Shown here piece by piece: positions 31,375 through 39,803 of a stretch of 49,113 nt of DNA. A program made the translations under genes and the position numbers. The DNA comes from Actinoplanes sp. KI2 (GTDB taxonomy: Bacteria > Actinomycetota > Actinomycetes > Mycobacteriales > Micromonosporaceae). Positions within the stretch are counted from its first letter, which is position 1; every line of letters starts with the position of its first letter. The stretch spans positions 1 to 49,113 of the forward strand of contig NZ_JAOSZE010000065.1 of the NCBI RefSeq assembly GCF_025630775.1. Reading direction: 5' to 3'. The notes under the pieces were generated by a model. It was not told where the DNA came from. It saw only the letters and a program-made list of their open reading frames with translations, and ran no database searches.

Positions 31375-31391
31375 TCATTCCCCCGGTATGA
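31375..31391 (+). promoter_or_regulatory. Shared promoter element, copy B (TCAT-N9-ATGA)
   Basis: TCATTCCCCCGGTATGA, 65 bases before the DUF1269 start, with perfect TCAT/ATGA arms. The wider block 31374-31401 agrees at 20 of 28 positions with 43565-43592, upstream of the holin-like/phosphodiesterase gene. Confidence 0.5.
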
Positions 31392-31456
31392 GGAAGCGCC
31401 CACCGAGCTGTGGCTGACTGGGCAACGCAACCGCAGACGGAGAAAGGGTCATCACC

Positions 31457-31963
31457 ATGTCAACTCTGGTCGCCATCGGGTACCCCGACGAGACCACGGC
31501 GACAGCCGCGGGCTTGGAAGCCGAGAGGCTCGCGAAGGACCTCATCATCCAGCCGGACGCCATCGCGGTCATCCGGCGTGACGCCGAGGGCAAGTACCAC
31601 GTGACCACCAACCACCACGCGGTGGGCGGCGGCGCGACGTGGGGCATGTTCTGGGGTCTGCTGTTCGGCCTGCTGTTCTTCATCCCGGTGATCGGCATGG
31701 CCGTCGGCGCGGGTCTCGGCGCGCTGATGGGCAAGTTCACCAAGGGGGCGATCAACAAGGAGTTCCAGGAGCAGGTACGGGACATGCTGCAGCCCGGCAC
31801 GTCGGCGCTGTTCCTGATCGTCGAGGCCGTGACTCCGGACAAGGCCGTCGACGCGCTGAGCCAGTTCGGCGGCACGGTGCTCAAGTCGTCGCTCTCCAAG
31901 GAGGCCGAGGAGCAGCTCCAGGAGGCGCTGCACGGCCAGGGCCAGGAGACCGCTCAGGCCTGA
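31457..31963 (+). CDS. DUF1269 membrane-associated protein
   Basis: A 168-residue protein of the DUF1269 family. It starts with a ferredoxin-like strand-helix pattern (STLVAIGYPDETTATAAGLE), has a glycine-zipper hydrophobic hairpin (ATWGMFWGLLFGLLFFIPVI, GMAVGAGLGALMG) and ends in a second domain with GTSALFLIVEAVTPDKAVDA. The function is unknown. Members occur in stress-related gene sets. The ATG follows GGAGAAAGGG. Its promoter region has the TCAT-N9-ATGA element, and a terminator-like hairpin follows the stop. Confidence 0.88.
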   Translation: MSTLVAIGYPDETTATAAGLEAERLAKDLIIQPDAIAVIRRDAEGKYHVTTNHHAVGGGATWGMFWGLLFGLLFFIPVIGMAVGAGLGALMGKFTKGAINKEFQEQVRDMLQPGTSALFLIVEAVTPDKAVDALSQFGGTVLKSSLSKEAEEQLQEALHGQGQETAQA

Positions 31964-31971
31964 TCGACATG

Positions 31972-32002
31972 GCGCCGCCCGCCCGTTCGGGGCGGGCGGC
32001 GC
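31972..32002 (+). terminator. Terminator hairpin after DUF1269 gene
   Basis: A perfect 13-base-pair GC stem (31972-31984 with 31990-32002), GTTCG loop, followed by TTTC. It sits nine bases after the DUF1269 stop and 20 bases before the GH63 start, so it may separate or attenuate the two genes. Confidence 0.7.
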
Positions 32003-32021
32003 TTTCATGGAGGAGAGAGCC

Positions 32022-34703
32022 ATGACCAGTGCCGAGCAGCTGCGACTGACAGACGCGGACACCACCGGAATTCCCTGGCGGCGCTGGGGGCCTTACCTCA
32101 GCGAGCGGCAGTGGGGCTCGGTGCGGGAGGACTACAGCCCGGGCGGGGACGCCTGGAACTATCTGACCCACGACCAGGCGCGGTCCCGCGCGTACCGGTG
32201 GGGTGAGGACGGCATCGCCGGGGTCAGTGACGACCGCCAGCTGCTGTGCCTGGCGCTGGCCATGTGGAACGGCCGGGACCCGATCCTCAAGGAGCGCTTC
32301 TTCGGCGTGACCAACTCGGAGGGCAACCACGGCGAGGACGTCAAGGAGCAGTACTTCTACGTCGACGGCACGCCCACCCACTCGTACATGCGGATGGTCT
32401 ACAAATATCCGCACGCCGCGTTCCCCTACGACGACCTGGTGCGGACGAACCGGGAGCGCGGGCGCGACCAGTTCGAGTACGAGCTGCTGGACACCGGGAT
32501 CTTCGCCGGCGAGCGGTACTTCGACGTCGAGGTCGAGTTCGCCAAGGGCGGCCCCGAGGACATCCTGTACCGGGTCACCGTGCACAACCGCGGGCCGGAG
32601 GCGGCGACCCTGCGCCTGCTGCCCACGCTCTGGTTCCGCAACACCTGGCAGGACGCGGCGAACGGGCAGCCGACCCTCTACCAGGTGCCCGGGATCCGCG
32701 GCGCCGCGGTGATCGAGGCGCGCCACGCCGAGCTGGGCCGCCGCTGGCTGCTCGTGCAGGGCGAGCACACGGTGCTGTTCACCGACAACGAGAGCGCCGG
32801 CACCGCCCCGTACGTCAAGGATGCTTTTGATCGTTTCGTGGTGCACGACGAGAAGGACGCGGTCAACCCGGCGCTGACCGGCACCAAGGCCGCCGCCGAC
32901 ATCCTCCTTCAGATCCCCGCCGGCGACTCGGCCGTGGTGCGGCTGCGGCTCACCGACGAGCCGGTCCCGCCCGAGGCGGTCCGGGAGCGGCTCGGCCCGA
33001 TCTTCGACGAGACCCTTGAACTGCGCCGCCGCGAGGCCGACGCGTTCTACGACGAGCGGCTCGGCGCCGGCCTGAGCGCCGGGCAGCGGCAGGTCAGCCG
33101 GCAGGCGCTGGCGGGCATGCTGTGGAGCAAGCAGTACTTCGGGTACGACGTGGAGGCGTGGCTGACCCAGCACGGCCGCGACCCCCTCGCCGCCGGGCCG
33201 ACCCGCAACGGCGAGTGGTACCACCTGATCGCCGACGACATCATCTCGATGCCGGACGCCTGGGAGTACCCGTGGTTCGCCGCCTGGGACCTGGCCTTCC
33301 ACGCGGTCACCTTCAGCCTGATCGACCCGGCGTTCGCCAAGCGCCAGCTCGACCTCCTGCTCAGCCGGCGCTACCTGCACCCCAACGGCCAGATCCCGGC
33401 GTACGAGTGGAACTTCTCCGACGTGAACCCGCCGGTGCACGCCTGGGCCACCTACCTGGTCTACGAGCTGGACAAGGCGCGGCACGGGCACGGCGACCGC
33501 AACTGGCTGGCCACCGCCTTCCACAAGCTGGCCAAGAACTTCACCTGGTGGGTCAACCGCAAGGACGCCGACGGCAACAACGTCTTCCAGGGCGGCTTCC
33601 TCGGGCTGGACAACATCGGGGTGTTCGACCGCAGCGCCCCGCTGCCCACCGGCGGCCACCTCGACCAGGCCGACGGCACCGCGTGGATGGCCCTGTACTG
33701 CCAGAACATGCTGCAGATCGCGCTCGAACTCGCGCTGGACGACCCGACCTACGTGGAGCAGGCGCAGACCTACGTCGAGCACTTCGCCTGGATCGCGGCC
33801 GCGGTCAACCACCCCGGCCGGGCCTCGATGTGGGACGAGGACGACGGCTTCTTCTACGACCTGCTCCGGCGGCCGGACGGGGGAGCGGTGCGGCTCAAGG
33901 TCCGCTCGATGGTCGGACTGCTGCCGCTGGCCGCCGCGACCGTCTTCGACACCACGGTCAGCGCCCGGCATCCGGAGATCATCGACGAGACCAACCGGTT
34001 CCTCGCCGCGCACCCCAGCGTCCGGGCGGCGCTGTCGGAGGGCCGGTTCGCCGGCCGGCCGGGCACCCACCTGCTCGCCCTGTTCGACGAGGACCGGCTG
34101 CGCCGGATCCTGGCCCGGTTGCTCGACGAGGACGAGTTCCTCAGCCCGTACGGGATCCGCTCGCTCTCCCGGTTCCACGAGGAGCACCCGTTCGAGTTCG
34201 ACGTGAACGGTGACCGGTACCGGGTCGCGTACACGCCGGCCGAGTCGGACAGCGGGATGTTCGGCGGCAACTCCAACTGGCGCGGCCCGATCTGGTTCCC
34301 GGTCAACGCGCTGATGATCCGGGCGCTGCTCAACCTGTACGTGGGCTACGGCGACGACTTCACCGTGGAGTGCCCGACCGGCTCCGGTGTGCGCAAGACG
34401 CTCTTCGAGGTGGCCCGGGAGATCTCCGACCGGCTCGGCCGGATCTTCCTGCCCGGTGAGGACGGCCGCCGGCCCTGTTACGGTGGCCAGGACGTGTTCG
34501 CCACCGAGAACTGGCGTGACCTGATCACCTTCTCCGAGTACTTCCACGGCGACAACGGCGCCGGCCTGGGCGCCGCGCACCAGACCGGGTGGACCGGGCT
34601 GGTCGCCGTCTTCCCGCTCGTGTTCGCCCGGGTCACCGGATCGGAACTGCTCGAGCGCGGGATGGCCGGGGCCTTCCAGGCGGCAGAGGAGGAACAGTCG
34701 TGA
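32022..34703 (+). CDS. GH63-like alpha-glucosidase (MGH1-type)
   Basis: A protein of about 893 residues with no signal peptide. The N-terminal beta-rich half begins RWGPYLSERQWGSVREDYSP. The C-terminal (alpha/alpha)6 barrel of the GH63/MGH1 type has EYPWFAAWDLAFHAVTFSLI, PAYEWNFSDVNPPVHAWATY, MWDEDDGFFYDLL and SNWRGPIWFPVNAL. Family members hydrolyse alpha-glucosides such as glucosylglycerate, mannosylglycerate or oligosaccharides. The exact substrate is open. The ATG at 32022 follows GAGGAGAG. A second ATG 15 bases earlier lacks a site. It overlaps the GH13 gene by four bases, so the two enzymes are made together in the cytoplasm. Confidence 0.87.
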   Translation: MTSAEQLRLTDADTTGIPWRRWGPYLSERQWGSVREDYSPGGDAWNYLTHDQARSRAYRWGEDGIAGVSDDRQLLCLALAMWNGRDPILKERFFGVTNSEGNHGEDVKEQYFYVDGTPTHSYMRMVYKYPHAAFPYDDLVRTNRERGRDQFEYELLDTGIFAGERYFDVEVEFAKGGPEDILYRVTVHNRGPEAATLRLLPTLWFRNTWQDAANGQPTLYQVPGIRGAAVIEARHAELGRRWLLVQGEHTVLFTDNESAGTAPYVKDAFDRFVVHDEKDAVNPALTGTKAAADILLQIPAGDSAVVRLRLTDEPVPPEAVRERLGPIFDETLELRRREADAFYDERLGAGLSAGQRQVSRQALAGMLWSKQYFGYDVEAWLTQHGRDPLAAGPTRNGEWYHLIADDIISMPDAWEYPWFAAWDLAFHAVTFSLIDPAFAKRQLDLLLSRRYLHPNGQIPAYEWNFSDVNPPVHAWATYLVYELDKARHGHGDRNWLATAFHKLAKNFTWWVNRKDADGNNVFQGGFLGLDNIGVFDRSAPLPTGGHLDQADGTAWMALYCQNMLQIALELALDDPTYVEQAQTYVEHFAWIAAAVNHPGRASMWDEDDGFFYDLLRRPDGGAVRLKVRSMVGLLPLAAATVFDTTVSARHPEIIDETNRFLAAHPSVRAALSEGRFAGRPGTHLLALFDEDRLRRILARLLDEDEFLSPYGIRSLSRFHEEHPFEFDVNGDRYRVAYTPAESDSGMFGGNSNWRGPIWFPVNALMIRALLNLYVGYGDDFTVECPTGSGVRKTLFEVAREISDRLGRIFLPGEDGRRPCYGGQDVFATENWRDLITFSEYFHGDNGAGLGAAHQTGWTGLVAVFPLVFARVTGSELLERGMAGAFQAAEEEQS

Positions 34704-36175
34704 GCACCGGTTGGCCGGCTGCCCCCGTCGTGTACGAGATCGACACCTGGCCGTGGCTGGAAGGTGTGTCCCGGCGGCTGGGCCACCGGGTGACGCTCGC
34801 CGACGTCCCGGCCGAGGTCTGGGACGAGACCCTGCCGCCCGGCGTCGACGCGGTCTGGCTGATGGGCGTCTGGGAACGCAGCCCGGCCGGCCTGGTGGTG
34901 GCCCGGGCCAACGAGGACCTGCAGCGCTCGTTCCACCAGGCGCTGCCCGACCTGAAGCCGGCCGACCTGGTCGGCTCGCCGTACTGCGTCCGCCGGTACC
35001 GGGTGGACGCGCATCTCGGCGGGCCGGGCGGGCTGGCCACCGCACGCGCCGAGCTGGCCCGCCGCGGGCTGCGGCTGGTCCTCGACTACGTGCCCAACCA
35101 CGTCGCGCCTGACCACCCGGCCGTGGTGGAGGCGCCGGACTGGTTCGTGCACGGCGACGAGGCCGACGAGCAGAAGGAGCCGGCCGCCTGGTTCCGGGCG
35201 GCCGGGCGGATCCTCGCGCACGGCCGGGACCCGTACTTCCCGCCGTGGCCGGACGTCGCCCAGCTGAACGCGTTCTCGCCGGAGCTGCGTACGGCTACCG
35301 CCGCGGCGCTGTCCGACATCGCCGGGCAGTGCGACGGCATCCGCTGCGACATGGCGATGCTGCTGACCAACGACGTGTTCGCCCGTACCTGGGGCGGGCA
35401 CGCCGGGCCGCCGCCGGCCGAGGAGTTCTGGCCGGCGGTGATCGGGGAGCTGCGCACGCACCGGCCGGACGTGGTGCTGATCGCCGAGGCGTACTGGGAC
35501 ATGGAGTGGACCTTGCAGCAGCAGGGTTTCGACTTCTGCTACGACAAGCGGCTCTACGACCGGCTGGCCGGGGAGAGCGCCGCCGCGGTCCGCGGCCACC
35601 TCGCGGCCGGCCGCGACTACCAGGACAAACTCATCCGGTTCATCGAGAACCACGACGAGCCGCGGGCCGCGACGGCGCTGCCCGGCGGCCGGGACCGGGC
35701 CGCTGCGGTGGCGGTCGCCACCCTGCCCGGCGCGACCCTGTGGCACGACGGCGAGTTCGAGGGGCGGCGGACCCACCTGCCGGTGTTCCTGGCCCGGTTC
35801 CCCGACGAGCCGGTCGACGAGGACCTGCAGGCGTTCTACCGCCGGTTGCTCGCGGTGGTGGCCGGCATGCGCCGCGGCGACTGGACCATGCTGGACGCGG
35901 ACGGCTGGCCGGACAACCCCACCCACGCCGACGTGCTCGCCTGGGCCTGGCACGACGACGTGCCGCACCACGTGATCGCGGTCAACCTCTCCGGCCACGA
36001 GTCCCAGGCCCGGATCGTGCTGCCCTGGCCGGCCCTGGCCGGTCGCCGCTGGCGGCTGATCGACCTGCTCGACGGCCGGGTCTTCGACCGCGACGGCGAC
36101 CAGCTGACCGGCGACGGCCTCTACGTCGACCTGCCCCCATGGGGGCAGCACCTCCTGGCGGTCGCACCCGCCTGA
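34700..36175 (+). CDS. GH13 alpha-amylase-family enzyme
   Basis: A 491-residue cytoplasmic GH13 enzyme with all four conserved regions: DYVPNHV (I), GIRCDMAML (II, nucleophile aspartate), IAEAYWDMEW (III, acid/base glutamate) and FIENHDEPRAA (IV). The N-terminus (VYEIDTWPWLEGVSRRLG, GVDAVWLMGVWERS) belongs to a bacterial subgroup without assigned activity. The C-terminal beta domain ends WGQHLLAVAP. The GTG start at 34700 lies in GTGA, overlapping the GH63 stop, with GAGGAGGAA in front. The pairing with GH63 suggests joint processing of a glucan, a compatible solute or glycogen-like substrate (inference). Confidence 0.9.
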   Translation: MSTGWPAAPVVYEIDTWPWLEGVSRRLGHRVTLADVPAEVWDETLPPGVDAVWLMGVWERSPAGLVVARANEDLQRSFHQALPDLKPADLVGSPYCVRRYRVDAHLGGPGGLATARAELARRGLRLVLDYVPNHVAPDHPAVVEAPDWFVHGDEADEQKEPAAWFRAAGRILAHGRDPYFPPWPDVAQLNAFSPELRTATAAALSDIAGQCDGIRCDMAMLLTNDVFARTWGGHAGPPPAEEFWPAVIGELRTHRPDVVLIAEAYWDMEWTLQQQGFDFCYDKRLYDRLAGESAAAVRGHLAAGRDYQDKLIRFIENHDEPRAATALPGGRDRAAAVAVATLPGATLWHDGEFEGRRTHLPVFLARFPDEPVDEDLQAFYRRLLAVVAGMRRGDWTMLDADGWPDNPTHADVLAWAWHDDVPHHVIAVNLSGHESQARIVLPWPALAGRRWRLIDLLDGRVFDRDGDQLTGDGLYVDLPPWGQHLLAVAPA

Positions 36176-36202
36176 CCCTCTGATGTCGAAGAGGTTTTCA
36201 CC

Positions 36203-37636
36203 GTGACGCAGACCAGGTCCACGGCGGCCGCGGCGCGCTCGATGGTGCTGCCGCTCGCCCTCGCCCAGTTCATCGCCAGCTACGCGGCGAGCAACATGAA
36301 CGTCGCGATCAGCACGATCGCGGACGACATCGGCACGTCGGTGGCCGGGATCCAGGCGACGATCACGTTCTTCACGCTCACCATGGCCGCCCTGATGATT
36401 CCCGGAAGCAAGCTCACCGACATCTGGGGCCGCAAGTTCTGCTTCAACCTCGGCATGATCATCTACGGGGCGGGCGCGCTGATCGCGTCGCTCGCCCAGG
36501 GCCTCGGCCTGATGTTCGTCGGCTACTCGCTGCTCGAGGGCGTCGGCTCGGCGCTGATGATCCCGCCGATCTACATCCTGATCACCGTCGCGTTCGACGA
36601 CATGGCGACCCGCGGCAAGTACTTCGGCATCGTCAGCGGCGCGGCCGGCCTCGGCTCGGCCTCCGGCCCGCTGATCGGTGGCCTGATCACCAGCACGCTC
36701 GGCTGGCGGGCCTCGTTCCTGGCCCAGTTCGCCGTGGTCGTGGTGATTCTCTTCCTGGGCCGCAAGATCCCGGAGCCGGCCCGCACCGGCCCGCGGCCCA
36801 AGTTCGATCTCTGGGGTGCGGTGATCTCGGCGGTCGGCCTGGTGCTGGTCGTCTCCGGCATCCTGTTCTCCAACTCGCACGGGATCATCTCCTGGCAGGT
36901 CTTCGTGCCGGTGCTGGCCGGTCTCGGGGTGCTCGTGTTCTTCCTGCGCTACCTGGGCGGGCGGGAGCGGCGCGGCCAGGTGCCGCTGCTGGCGACCCGG
37001 CTGTTCCGCAACCGGGTCTCGAACCTGGGCCTGAGCACCCAGGTCGTGCAGTGGCTGATCATGCAGGGCTCGTTCTTCGTGATCTCCGTGTACATCCAGC
37101 AGGTGCGCCACTACGACGCGATCCACACCGGCCTGCTGCTCACCCCGGCCACCATCGGCGTGCTGCTCGCCTCGGCGGTCGCCGGGCGGATGGCGAGCCG
37201 GCGCGCGCAGGCCATGCTGGTGCGCGGCGGCTTCGTGCTGACCACGGTCGGCATGATCCTGGTCCCGCTGCTGGTCCGGGAGGACTCGGCGGTCTGGACG
37301 TTCGTCCCCGGCCTGCTGCTGATGGGCTTCGGCGTCGGGGTCATGCTCACCGCCTCGGTCAACGTCGTGCAGTCGTCGTTCGGCGACGAGGACCAGGCGG
37401 ACATCTCCGGCCTGTCCCGGGCGGTCTCCAACCTCGGCTCCTCGCTGGGCGTGGCGATCGCCGGCTCGATCCTGGTGGCGGCGAACGGCAAGCACCTCGG
37501 CACCCCGTTCGCGGTGGCGCTCGGGTTGCTCGCCGGCATCTCGTTGCTGGGACTGCTGGCCGCCATGTTCATCCCTCGGAAACCGCCGCCCCGCGCGGCG
37601 CCTGGCTCACCCGCAACGGGTGAGGCGGCGGCCTGA
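36203..37636 (+). CDS. MFS transporter, DHA2-like (14 helices)
   Basis: A 477-residue major facilitator protein with about 14 hydrophobic segments. The first helices contain LALAQFIASYAASNMNVAIS, a variant of the DHA2 motif D1, and the loop after helix 2 is GSKLTDIWGRKFCFNLG (motif A). GAAGLGSASGPLIGG matches motif C of proton antiporters. The GTG start follows GAAGAGG. It comes 27 bases after the GH13 gene and may be co-expressed. A drug or metabolite exporter is expected from the subfamily, but the substrate is unknown. Confidence 0.9.
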   Translation: MTQTRSTAAAARSMVLPLALAQFIASYAASNMNVAISTIADDIGTSVAGIQATITFFTLTMAALMIPGSKLTDIWGRKFCFNLGMIIYGAGALIASLAQGLGLMFVGYSLLEGVGSALMIPPIYILITVAFDDMATRGKYFGIVSGAAGLGSASGPLIGGLITSTLGWRASFLAQFAVVVVILFLGRKIPEPARTGPRPKFDLWGAVISAVGLVLVVSGILFSNSHGIISWQVFVPVLAGLGVLVFFLRYLGGRERRGQVPLLATRLFRNRVSNLGLSTQVVQWLIMQGSFFVISVYIQQVRHYDAIHTGLLLTPATIGVLLASAVAGRMASRRAQAMLVRGGFVLTTVGMILVPLLVREDSAVWTFVPGLLLMGFGVGVMLTASVNVVQSSFGDEDQADISGLSRAVSNLGSSLGVAIAGSILVAANGKHLGTPFAVALGLLAGISLLGLLAAMFIPRKPPPRAAPGSPATGEAAA

Positions 37637-37647
37637 GGGGCAGGCGC

Positions 37648-38088
37648 ATGCTGAAACCCATGGCATTGGGTCCGCTGGAACTCATCGTCCTGTCCTTCCC
37701 TGCGGCACGACTCAACGACGGCGTCCTGGCGACACTTGACCAACTGCTGGCCGCTCCGGGCGTCCGGGTGCTCGACGTGCTGGTGGTTCGGACCGACGCG
37801 GTGGGCGGCGCCTGCGCGGTGGAGCTCTGCGAGCTCCCCGGGCTCGGCGGCGACCCGCAAACCCAGGCCCGGCTGGCCACCGGGCTGATCACCGAGACCG
37901 ACGTCGACGAGGTAGGCGAGCTCGTCGACGACGAGACCGACGCCCTCGCCGTGCTGGTCGAGCACCGGTGGGTGAACGACCTGGCCAGCGAGGTGGCGTC
38001 GACCGACGGCACCGTCCTCGCCCTGTTGCACATTCCGGCCGTACACAAGATCCGCTCGAACGCCCTGGCGGGCATCGGCGGAAAGTGA
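37648..38088 (+). CDS. DUF6325 family protein (paralog 1)
   Basis: A 146-residue cytoplasmic protein of the actinobacterial DUF6325 family, of unknown function. GPLELIVLSFPAARLNDGVL, PGVRVLDVLVVRTDA and DALAVLVEHRWVNDLASEVA match the pattern strand, helix, strand with a final helix (HKIRSNALAG). It is 11 bases after the MFS gene. MALGPLEL at 37660 is an alternative start. A second family member follows 10 bases later (about the same length, clearly diverged), suggesting a hetero-oligomer or an old duplication. Confidence 0.8.
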   Translation: MLKPMALGPLELIVLSFPAARLNDGVLATLDQLLAAPGVRVLDVLVVRTDAVGGACAVELCELPGLGGDPQTQARLATGLITETDVDEVGELVDDETDALAVLVEHRWVNDLASEVASTDGTVLALLHIPAVHKIRSNALAGIGGK

Positions 38089-38098
38089 AGGGAGCGCC

Positions 38099-38545
38099 AT
38101 GGACGACCTGCACGACCTCCAGGAGATGGGCCCGGTCGACTACCTCTGCATCGAATTCCCGCCCGGCAGCCAACCCGGCCAGGGTCTGCCGCACATCGTC
38201 AACCTCGTCGACCGCGGCATCATCCGCGTGCTCGACCTGCGGTTCCTGCGCAAGGACGCGGACGGCAAGGTCAACGAGGTGGTCGGCGAGCAGCTGGACT
38301 CCGGGCTCGCCCTGTTCCAGGGCGCCTCCTCCGGGATGATCGGCGGCGACGACCTCGAGGAGGCCGCGGCGGTCCTCGAGCCGGGCAGCGCGGCCGCGCT
38401 GATCGTGTACGAGAACGTGTGGGCCGGCCCGTTCGCGGCCACCGTCCGGCGCGCCGGCGGCCGGGTCATCGCCGGCGGCCGCATTCCGGTCCAGCAGCTG
38501 CTCGCGGCCCTGGACGAGTCCGAGCCCGACTACGTGAGGAGCTGA
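38099..38545 (+). CDS. DUF6325 family protein (paralog 2)
   Basis: A 148-residue protein with the classical DUF6325 features MGPVDYLCIEFPP, LPHIVNLVDRGIIRVLDLRF and ALIVYENVWAGPFAATVRRA. The function is unknown. These proteins usually sit next to a SHOCT-domain gene, as here (two-base gap). GAAGGGA lies five bases before the ATG. Compared with paralog 1 it keeps an R-G-I-I-R-V-L-D-L core where paralog 1 has P-G-V-R-V-L-D-V. Confidence 0.86.
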   Translation: MDDLHDLQEMGPVDYLCIEFPPGSQPGQGLPHIVNLVDRGIIRVLDLRFLRKDADGKVNEVVGEQLDSGLALFQGASSGMIGGDDLEEAAAVLEPGSAAALIVYENVWAGPFAATVRRAGGRVIAGGRIPVQQLLAALDESEPDYVRS

Positions 38546-38547
38546 TC

Positions 38548-38931
38548 ATGGGACTTCTGCGAGGTGTTGCCCGCACCGCGGTAGTCGCCGGGACCGCCAC
38601 AGCCGTGTCCAACCGGGTGTCCCGCCGCCAGGCCGGCCGGTGGCAGCGGCAGGCCGACCAGCAGGCGGAACACGAATACTACGAGCAGTCCCAGCAACAA
38701 CAGCAGTACCCGCCCCAGCAGCAGCAGTACGCACCGCCGCCGCAGCAGTACGCGCAGCCGCAGCAGGTCTACGTGGCGGCCCCGGTGCCCGCGGCCGAGC
38801 AGGAGGACGAGGGAGCCGACCCGATGCAGGCGAAGCTGGACGCGCTGAAGCAGCTGGGCGAGCTCAAGTCCTCGGGCGTGCTGAGCGAGCAGGAGTTCCA
38901 GCAGGAGAAGGCCAAGATCCTGAACTCCTGA
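38548..38931 (+). CDS. SHOCT-domain protein with Gln-rich linker
   Basis: A 127-residue protein. An N-terminal short amphipathic segment (GLLRGVARTAVVAGTATAVS) is followed by a basic helix and a Gln/Pro/Tyr-rich low-complexity linker (about 48-85, QQQQYPPQQQQYAPPPQQYA). The C-terminal SHOCT motif, DALKQLGELKSSGVLSEQEF then QQEKAKIL, is typical of oligomerising tails. GAGGAG precedes the ATG. It ends the DUF6325 operon and is followed by a strong terminator. Confidence 0.85.
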   Translation: MGLLRGVARTAVVAGTATAVSNRVSRRQAGRWQRQADQQAEHEYYEQSQQQQQYPPQQQQYAPPPQQYAQPQQVYVAAPVPAAEQEDEGADPMQAKLDALKQLGELKSSGVLSEQEFQQEKAKILNS

Positions 38932-38952
38932 CCAGGCTCGAACACGGAAAAG

Positions 38953-38993
38953 GCGTCGGTCGCCGGTGATGGGAGATCACCGGCGACCGACGC
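38953..38993 (+). terminator. Rho-independent terminator after SHOCT gene
   Basis: A perfect 18-base-pair stem (38953-38970 with 38976-38993), loop GGGAG, followed by TTT and preceded by AAAA. It is the best-formed terminator in the window and closes the rightward operon that ends with the SHOCT gene. Confidence 0.88.
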
Positions 38994-39058
38994 TTTGGCC
39001 CTCCTGATGTCTGCATCCGTGGCCTCGGTACCCTGGGCGGCCCTGGGGAAGGCTGAGC

Positions 39059-39781
39059 GTGGTCAATGTCGTTGTGCAGCGTTCCGTACGTCGGGCCATG
39101 ATGATCGTGGTGGCGGCGGGTGCGCTCGGCCTGCTGGCGTTCGCGGCCGACGCGATCGACGGCTTTGTCCTGCGGCAGGTCGTGACCGCGCTGGTCAGCA
39201 GTGGTCTTGCCTGGGGTCTGGCGGCGGTGCTGGCCGGCCGGACGGCCCCGGATCGCCGTGCTGCGGTGGTGGGTGCGACCGCGCTGCTGGTGTCGGCCAC
39301 GCTCGTCTACTACCTGCTGATTCTCGTGGTCAGCCGGCGCTGGAGCGGCGGCTCGCCGGGCGATTGGTACGGACTGCGGTCGCTGGCTGTCATGACCACG
39401 GCCTGGTTGCTGGTGTCGATGGTCGCGGGACCATCTCTGGGACTGCTGGGCCGGATGACGCGCACCGCGCCGATGGCGCGCGCCGCCCTGGCCGCCGGTG
39501 TCGCCTGCGGGCTGCTGTCCGGCCAGGGCTGGCAGGAGATCCTTCTGACACCGCCCGGGCTCCCTTGGGCGATCCGCGGCCCGGACGCCGTCCTCGTCCA
39601 CGGAATCGGTGCCGTGCGACTGGTCGAGGTCATCGTTCCGCTCGCCGTGCTCGCGTGGTTGGCCACCCGCCGGCGCCTCTGGCGTGCCTGGCCCGTCCTG
39701 TTCCTCGCGATGGTCGTCACCGCGACACTGAGCGCCCTGTTCTGGCGGCTGCTCGGCACCGCCGCGAACCACCTCGGCTGA
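39059..39781 (+). CDS. Multi-pass membrane protein (possibly DUF6518-like)
   Basis: A 240-residue protein with six to seven hydrophobic segments, including AMMIVVAAGALGLLAFAADA, AAVVGATALLVSATLVYYLL, SLAVMTTAWLLVSMVAGPSL and LVEVIVPLAVLAWLA. A loop contains LLSGQGWQEILLTPPGL. There are no catalytic motifs. It loosely resembles the DUF6518 family by size and helix pattern, which I hold with low certainty. The GTG start at 39059 follows GGGGAAGG. It lies alone between the terminator and a convergent protease gene. Confidence 0.72.
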   Translation: MVNVVVQRSVRRAMMIVVAAGALGLLAFAADAIDGFVLRQVVTALVSSGLAWGLAAVLAGRTAPDRRAAVVGATALLVSATLVYYLLILVVSRRWSGGSPGDWYGLRSLAVMTTAWLLVSMVAGPSLGLLGRMTRTAPMARAALAAGVACGLLSGQGWQEILLTPPGLPWAIRGPDAVLVHGIGAVRLVEVIVPLAVLAWLATRRRLWRAWPVLFLAMVVTATLSALFWRLLGTAANHLG

Positions 39782-39803
39782 ACGTTCTCGCTCGGAAAGG
39801 TGA

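Noticed and set aside
34478..37495. 1005-codon minus-strand frame opposite the GH13 and MFS genes
   Set aside because: His/Asp/Arg/Gln-rich mirror product typical of antisense frames at high GC; no plausible fold.
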